A stretch of 26,705 nt of DNA. Source: JBDHRG01 sp039807445 (GTDB taxonomy: Bacteria; Pseudomonadota; Gammaproteobacteria; Competibacterales; Competibacteraceae). How positions within the stretch are numbered: position 1 is the stretch's first letter; the number at the start of each line of letters is the position of its first letter. The translations under genes were made by a program, and so were the position numbers. Below are positions 22,527 to 26,705 of the stretch, one piece after another. Under the pieces are notes generated by a model. That model was given only the letters and a program-made list of their open reading frames with translations, was not told the origin of the DNA and did no database searches. The stretch is from NCBI GenBank assembly GCA_039807445.1, contig JBDHRG010000030.1:1-26705 (forward strand), written 5' to 3'.

Positions 22527-24206
22527 ATGTACCAGTACGATCACTACGATCAGACCCTCGTCGACCAGCGCGTCGCCCAGTATCGCCGCCAGGTACAACG
22601 CTATCTCGCCGGGCAACTCAGCGACGACGAATTCCGGCCGCTGCGGCTGATGAACGGCCTGTACCTGCAGACCCACGCCTACATGCTGCGCATCGCGATC
22701 CCCTACGGACTGCTGGCTTCGCGCCAGCTGCGCATGCTGGCGCAGATCGCGCGCAAGTACGACAAGGGCTACGGCCACTTCACCACGCGCCAGAACCTCC
22801 AGTTCAACTGGCCGAAGCTCGAGGACACGCCGGACATCCTCGCCGATCTGGCTTCGGTGCAGATGCACGCGATCCAGACCAGCGGTAGCTGCGTCCGCAA
22901 CGTCACCACCGACCACCTCGCCGGCGTCGCCGACGACGAGCTCGAGGATCCGCGCCCCTGGTGCGAGATCATCCGCCAGTGGTCGACGCTGCACCCCGAG
23001 TTCTCGTTCCTGCCGCGCAAGTTCAAGATCGCGGTGTCGGCGACCGCCGAAGACCGTGCCGCGGTGCAGGTGCACGACATCGGCGTTTACATCGTGCGCA
23101 ACGAGGCCGGCGAGCCCGGCTTCAGAATCCTGGTCGGCGGCGGGCTGGGGCGCGGGCCGGCGATCGGCGTGGCGATCCGCGAGTTCCTGCCGTACGAGCA
23201 CCTGCTGTCGTACCTCGAGGCGATCCTGCGCGTCTACAATCAGGAGGGCCGTCGCGACCACCTCTTCAAGTCGCGCATCAAGATCCTGGTCAAGGCGCTC
23301 GGTGCCGAAGAGTTCACCCGCCGCGTCGAAGCCGAGTGGAGCCTGATCCGCGACTCGGCGCTGCGCCTGCCCGAAGCCGAGATCGAGCGCATCCGCGCCT
23401 TCTTCACGCCGCCGCCTTACGATCCCGCAGCCGCCGAAGACACCGGCTTCGAGGCACGTCTGGCCGAGGACAAGGCCTTCGCGCGCTGGGTGCGGCGCAA
23501 CGTGGCCGGCCACAAGGTCGCCGGCTACCGCAACGTGTTCGTATCGCTGAAACCCTTCGGCAAGGCGCCCGGCGACATCAGCGCCGAGCAGATGGAGGCG
23601 CTCGCCGAGCTCGCCGATCGTTACGGTTTCGGCGAGGTGCGCAGCACGCACACGCAGAACCTGTTGCTCGCCGACGTGCGCCAGGGCGATCTGTACGCGC
23701 TGTGGCAGGCGCTCGAGGCGCAGGGGCTGGCGACACCGAACATCGGCACGCTCGCCGACATCATCGCCTGCCCGGGCATCGACTATTGCAGCCTCGCCAA
23801 CGCCTATTCGATCCCGGTGGCGCGGGCGATCCAGGCGCGCTTCGAAGATCTCGACTACCTGTACGATCTCGGCGACCTGCGGCTGAACATCTCGGGCTGC
23901 ATGAATTCGTGCGCGCACCAGCACGTCGGCCACATCGGCATTCTCGGCGTCGACAAGAACGGCGAGTCCTGGTACCAGATCACGCTCGGCGGCAGCTCGG
24001 CGAACCAGGCATCGCTCGGCGAGGTGATCGGCCCCTCGGTCGCGCAGGACGAAGTGCCCGGGGTGATCGAGAAGCTCGTGTCGGTCTACGTCGAGCGGCG
24101 CTTCGAGGACGAGCGCTTCCTCGACACCGTTCGCCGCATCGGCATCGCGCCGTTCAAGGAGCGCGTGTACGGCGCAACCAAGGCCAAGCGCAAGGAGGTA
24201 GCGTGA
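22527..24206 (+). CDS. cysI: Siroheme nitrite/sulfite reductase hemoprotein (CysI-like)
   Basis: Six-electron reduction of sulfite to sulfide (or nitrite to ammonia) at a coupled siroheme and 4Fe-4S centre. 559 aa from ATG 22527 ('MYQYDHYDQTLVDQRVAQYR'). Cluster ligands are intact: Cys415-x5-Cys421 ('CPGIDYCSLA') and Cys458-x3-Cys462 ('SGCMNSCAHQHVGHIG'). Two ferredoxin-like repeats are seen, with 'YGHFTTRQNLQFNWPKL' in the first and 'FGEVRSTHTQNLLLADV' in the second. The type is that of Pseudomonas PA1838, paired with a DUF934 gene, which points to assimilatory sulfite reduction; nitrite as substrate is not excluded by sequence. An in-frame ATG at 22440 would add unrelated residues. Its TGA overlaps the ATG of the next gene (TGATG). 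Confidence 0.92.
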   Translation: MYQYDHYDQTLVDQRVAQYRRQVQRYLAGQLSDDEFRPLRLMNGLYLQTHAYMLRIAIPYGLLASRQLRMLAQIARKYDKGYGHFTTRQNLQFNWPKLEDTPDILADLASVQMHAIQTSGSCVRNVTTDHLAGVADDELEDPRPWCEIIRQWSTLHPEFSFLPRKFKIAVSATAEDRAAVQVHDIGVYIVRNEAGEPGFRILVGGGLGRGPAIGVAIREFLPYEHLLSYLEAILRVYNQEGRRDHLFKSRIKILVKALGAEEFTRRVEAEWSLIRDSALRLPEAEIERIRAFFTPPPYDPAAAEDTGFEARLAEDKAFARWVRRNVAGHKVAGYRNVFVSLKPFGKAPGDISAEQMEALAELADRYGFGEVRSTHTQNLLLADVRQGDLYALWQALEAQGLATPNIGTLADIIACPGIDYCSLANAYSIPVARAIQARFEDLDYLYDLGDLRLNISGCMNSCAHQHVGHIGILGVDKNGESWYQITLGGSSANQASLGEVIGPSVAQDEVPGVIEKLVSVYVERRFEDERFLDTVRRIGIAPFKERVYGATKAKRKEVA

Positions 24207-24691
24207 TGGCGCGCCGGATCATCAAGGGTCGCCGGATCGTCGACGACGCCTGGCGCCATGTCGCCGACGACGAGGCGCTGGGGCAGGGCCCGGTGATCGT
24301 CAGCCTGGCGCGCTGGCAAGCCGAACGCGAGCTCCTGGCCGGCCGCGACGAGGCGCTGGGGCTCAGGCTGCCGAACACCGCCAGGCTCGATGCGATCGCT
24401 GCGGACCTCGCGCGCTTTGCGGTGATCGCGATCGAGTTCCCGGTGTTCAAGGACGGCCGCGGCTACACGCTGGCACGGCTGCTGCGCGAGCGCCACGGCT
24501 ACGCGGGCGAGCTGCGCGCGGTCGGCGACGTGCTGCGCGACCAGCTGTACTTCATGGCGCGCGCCGGCTTCGACGCCTTCGAGGTGCGCGCCGACAAGTC
24601 GATCGAGGAGGCGCTCGAGAGCCTGGACGACTTCAGCGTCAACTACCAGGCTGCCGCCGACCAGCCGCTGCCGCTGTACCGCCGGCGCTGA
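24206..24691 (+). CDS. DUF934-family protein, partner of the sulfite reductase
   Basis: 161 aa, start ATG 24206 overlapping the reductase stop, with AAGGAGGTA (24191-24199) as a strong RBS. The DUF934 hallmarks are present: 'MARRIIKGRRIVDDAWRHV' at the N-terminus, 'IEFPVFKDGRGYTLARLLRE', and 'YAGELRAVGDVLRDQLYFM' followed by 'ARAGFDAFEVR'. Proteins of this family are almost always encoded directly after this class of sulfite reductase in Pseudomonas and relatives. They are thought to support its activity, possibly in electron delivery, though the molecular role is not settled. The operon ends in a strong hairpin. Confidence 0.93.
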   Translation: MARRIIKGRRIVDDAWRHVADDEALGQGPVIVSLARWQAERELLAGRDEALGLRLPNTARLDAIAADLARFAVIAIEFPVFKDGRGYTLARLLRERHGYAGELRAVGDVLRDQLYFMARAGFDAFEVRADKSIEEALESLDDFSVNYQAAADQPLPLYRRR

Positions 24692-24705
24692 TCAGCCGAA
24701 ACCGA

Positions 24706-24734
24706 GCCCGCCCGGGGAAGAGGCCCGGGCGGGC
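24706..24734. terminator. Hairpin terminator between the convergent DUF934 and uppP genes
   Basis: A perfect 11-bp stem, GCCCGCCCGGG (24706-24716) and CCCGGGCGGGC (24724-24734), with a 7-nt loop. Only short T clusters flank it on either strand. It lies 14 bp after the DUF934 stop and 18 bp beyond the uppP stop, so it probably serves both transcripts. Confidence 0.75.
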
Positions 24735-24752
24735 CGGTTCTCGGGATAAAGC

Positions 24753-25568
24753 TCAGCCCCCGCTCCAGGGGTGAACCTGGAAATAGGCGAGCAGCGCCAC
24801 GCCGAGCGCGATGCGGTACCAGGCGAAGGGCACGAAGCTGTGGCGCGAGACGTAGACGAGGAACAGGCGCACGACGACGAAGCCGCTGGCGAAGGCGGCG
24901 GCGAAGCCGATGCCGAATACCGGGGCGTCGGCCAGGCTCAGCTGGGCCCAGTCCTTGTACAGGCTGTACAGCGTCGCGGCGAACATCGTCGGGATCGCGA
25001 GGAAGAACGAGAACTCGGTCGCCGCGGTGCGCGACAGTCCCGACAGCAGTCCGCCGACGATGGTCGCGCCCGAGCGCGACGTGCCCGGGACCAGCGCTGC
25101 GCTCTGCGCCAGCCCGACCATCAGCGCGCGCTTCCAGCACAGCGCGTCGACGTGCGTGACCGCCGGCGGCGCGGCGCGGCGTTCGACCCAGAGGATGACG
25201 ATGCCGCCGACCACCAGCGCCGCGGCGACGCTGACCGGGTTGAACAGGTGCGCCTTGATCGCCTTGCTGAACGCCAGGCCGAGCGCGGCCGCCGGCACGA
25301 AGGCGATCGCGAGGTTCAGTACCAGGCGGTTGGCGGTGCGGTCGCGGCCGAGGCCGCCGAGCACTTGCGCGATGCGCGCGCGGTAGTACCAGACCACGGC
25401 GAGGACCGCGCCGAGCTGGATGAAGATCTCGAAAGTCTTCGCGCGCTCGCCGGTGAAGCCGAGGAAATCGGCAACGATGATCAAGTGGCCGGTGCTCGAA
25501 ATCGGCAGGAATTCGGCCGCGCCCTCGACCAGGCCGAGAATCAGGGCGTGCAGCAGCAGGATGTCCAA
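24753..25568 (-). CDS. uppP: Undecaprenyl-diphosphatase UppP/BacA
   Basis: Integral membrane phosphatase that recycles undecaprenyl pyrophosphate for cell-wall synthesis; raised levels give bacitracin resistance. 271 aa from TTG 25568, against 273 in E. coli. The catalytic motif is 'EGAAEFLPISSTGHL' (Glu15, Glu19, Ser24-Ser25, His28) and the second motif 'PGTSRSGATIVGGLL' carries the phosphate-binding Arg. Seven to eight hydrophobic helices are visible. TTG is chosen because GAGG (plus-strand CCTC 25576-25579) lies 7 nt upstream and the family begins MD-hydrophobic; ATG at 25610 lacks an RBS and adds 14 unrelated residues. It follows the AttH-like gene by 90 bp in the same direction. Confidence 0.96.
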   Translation of the reverse strand: MDILLLHALILGLVEGAAEFLPISSTGHLIIVADFLGFTGERAKTFEIFIQLGAVLAVVWYYRARIAQVLGGLGRDRTANRLVLNLAIAFVPAAALGLAFSKAIKAHLFNPVSVAAALVVGGIVILWVERRAAPPAVTHVDALCWKRALMVGLAQSAALVPGTSRSGATIVGGLLSGLSRTAATEFSFFLAIPTMFAATLYSLYKDWAQLSLADAPVFGIGFAAAFASGFVVVRLFLVYVSRHSFVPFAWYRIALGVALLAYFQVHPWSGG

Positions 25569-25658
25569 TGCGGTTCCTCGATACGGATTCGGAAGGTTCG
25601 AGCGCGCCATTCTAGCCGCTAGCCGCGGCAGGCCAAACGCGACCGGGGAGGTCCGGGC

Positions 25659-26705
25659 TCAGTCGTCAGTGTAACGCGTCATCTCGAGGTAGCCGTGCCC
25701 GCGCAGCGGGCCGCGGGGATCGTGGCCCTCGACCGTGACCGCGCCTTCCCAGTAGCGCGTCGACAGCGCCATCTCCTGGTCGGCGAGGCGCGGCAGCACT
25801 GCGAGTTCGAGCCCGGCGGCGGGGACGCGCACGCGCCAGCGCGCCGGGTAGGCGTCGCCGCTGCGCGGGCTGAGCCAGCGGCCCTCTGGCTGGAGCGCGA
25901 AGTCGTCGACTGCGAGCGGGATGGCGGCGCCGTCGGTGCCGACCAGCACCCCCTGGCTGTGCGGGTCGGTGCCGCCGCCGCGGCGGCGTAGCCGGTACAG
26001 CATCAGCTCGCGGCCGTCGTCGAGCTGCAAGGCGAACCAGTCCCAGCCGGTCTGTTCGGGACCGAGCGCGCTGGTGCTCCACTCGCGGTCGAGCCAGCTC
26101 TCGCCGGCGACGGCGAACGCGGCGCCGCCGACCTCGATCCGGCCGTGCGTCGCCAGCCGCGGCACCGAGTAATAGTACGAGGCGTTGCCGGGCTCGGCGC
26201 TCTTGCGGCTCAAGCCCCGTTCGCCTTGCAGCACCACCGGCTTGCGCGGCTCGAGCACCAGCTCGAGCGCGACGCCGGCTTCGGCGGCGTGCAGCCGCCA
26301 GCGCCCGTCGGCCTCGCCCTCGGCGCGCCAGTCCTCGAGCCAGACCCGCAGCGGCGCGGCTTGCGCGCCGGCCAGTCCGAGCGCGGCGCGCGACCAGCGC
26401 TCGAAGGCATGGTGACGGCCGGCGGCGGGATCGCTGAGCGCGAAGTGACCGAGATAGACTTCGTGCGCGCGCCAGGCCGAATCCGCCGGCGGTGCGGCAG
26501 GCGCCAGCGCGACGCGGAACAGCGTCAGTTGGTAGCCGAAGGCGCGTCCCGCCACGGTTTGCAGGTTGCCGGTGAAATACCACCACTCGGTGCGGAAGCC
26601 CGGATGCGGACCGTGGTCGGCGGGGAAGGTGAACGCGCGTGGGGCTTCGGCGCGCGCGAAGCCGGCCGCCGCCGCGCCGCCGAGCGCCCGCGCGACCGGG
26701 CGTTC
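25659..26705 (-). CDS. AttH/CrtC lipocalin-like protein (carotenoid 1,2-hydratase fold), 5' partial
   Basis: The frame is open at the right window edge; 348 residues are visible and perhaps 20-40, including a probable signal peptide, are missing. It matches the AttH/CrtC-like double-lipocalin family: 'FTFPADHGPHPGFRTEWWYF' near the N-terminus, 'FGYQLTLFRVAL', 'ASYYYSVPRLATHGRIEVGG', 'WLDREWSTSALGPEQTGWDW', 'FALQLDDGRELMLYRLRRR', and 'YWEGAVTVEGHDPRGPLRGHGYLEMTR' at the end. Members in Proteobacteria are usually encoded beside an ABC permease/ATPase pair of the LolCDE/MacB type, and are secreted; that pair would lie to the right, outside the window. True carotenoid hydratase activity is not implied, since no carotenoid genes are seen. 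Confidence 0.85.
   Translation of the reverse strand, partial: ERPVARALGGAAAAGFARAEAPRAFTFPADHGPHPGFRTEWWYFTGNLQTVAGRAFGYQLTLFRVALAPAAPPADSAWRAHEVYLGHFALSDPAAGRHHAFERWSRAALGLAGAQAAPLRVWLEDWRAEGEADGRWRLHAAEAGVALELVLEPRKPVVLQGERGLSRKSAEPGNASYYYSVPRLATHGRIEVGGAAFAVAGESWLDREWSTSALGPEQTGWDWFALQLDDGRELMLYRLRRRGGGTDPHSQGVLVGTDGAAIPLAVDDFALQPEGRWLSPRSGDAYPARWRVRVPAAGLELAVLPRLADQEMALSTRYWEGAVTVEGHDPRGPLRGHGYLEMTRYTDD

Overview
The window is a GC-rich (by eye about 68-70%) proteobacterial chromosome segment made mostly of core genes. The order clpS-clpA | infA-ate-aat | ftsK-lolA-rarA-serS is the arrangement typical of Gammaproteobacteria of the Pseudomonas type. Parts of it also occur in Betaproteobacteria, so I favour a high-GC gammaproteobacterium and cannot name a family. 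A glyoxylate bypass, assimilatory sulfite reductase and a sigma-28 type promoter fit a free-living, at least ancestrally motile heterotroph. No tRNA, rRNA, IS element, CRISPR array or phage gene was seen.

Layout. 1-789: 3' end of a secreted or surface type protein with an Ig-like module and Sel1-like repeats. 792-2745 (-): an orphan ParA ATPase gene followed by a TAXI-type solute-binding protein with a Pro/Lys/Glu repeat tail. 2867-4845 (+): a chemotaxis locus behind a near-consensus sigma-28 promoter. It is damaged: the 5' third of cheA is joined out of frame to the 3' half of a cheX-like gene, an intact cheY-like gene follows (with Glu at the usual switch Lys), and then a CheX-like gene broken by one missing base. 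4928-8971: a LysR regulator divergent from aceB-aceA across an AT-rich region with two LysR-type palindromes; aceA ends in a strong terminator. 9155-11773: clpS-clpA. 11850-12068: three tandem 73-bp units that fold into hairpins. 12069-14973 (-): a COG3146/FemAB-like GNAT gene, aat and ate with 4-base start/stop overlaps, then infA. 15180-21345 (+): ftsK, lolA, rarA, serS. 21466-22044: a small secreted protein of unknown function. 22041-22305 (-): a frameshifted, truncated 5' remnant of a sensor-kinase type gene. 22527-24691: sulfite/nitrite reductase hemoprotein and a DUF934 protein behind an AT-rich promoter with another LysR-type palindrome. 24753-26705 (-): uppP and an AttH/CrtC lipocalin-like protein cut by the window edge.

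How the genes work together. ClpS/ClpA and Aat/Ate form the bacterial N-degron pathway (tagging, recognition, unfolding), and both sets sit here around infA. AceA/AceB carry the glyoxylate shunt, probably under the divergent LysR. CysI-like/DUF934 serve sulfur assimilation. FtsK, LolA, RarA and SerS are cell-division, envelope, replication-repair and translation housekeeping. All disrupted genes in the window are signalling genes, while more than 20 kb of housekeeping frames are clean. This points to gene decay or local assembly joins at signalling loci rather than general sequencing error.
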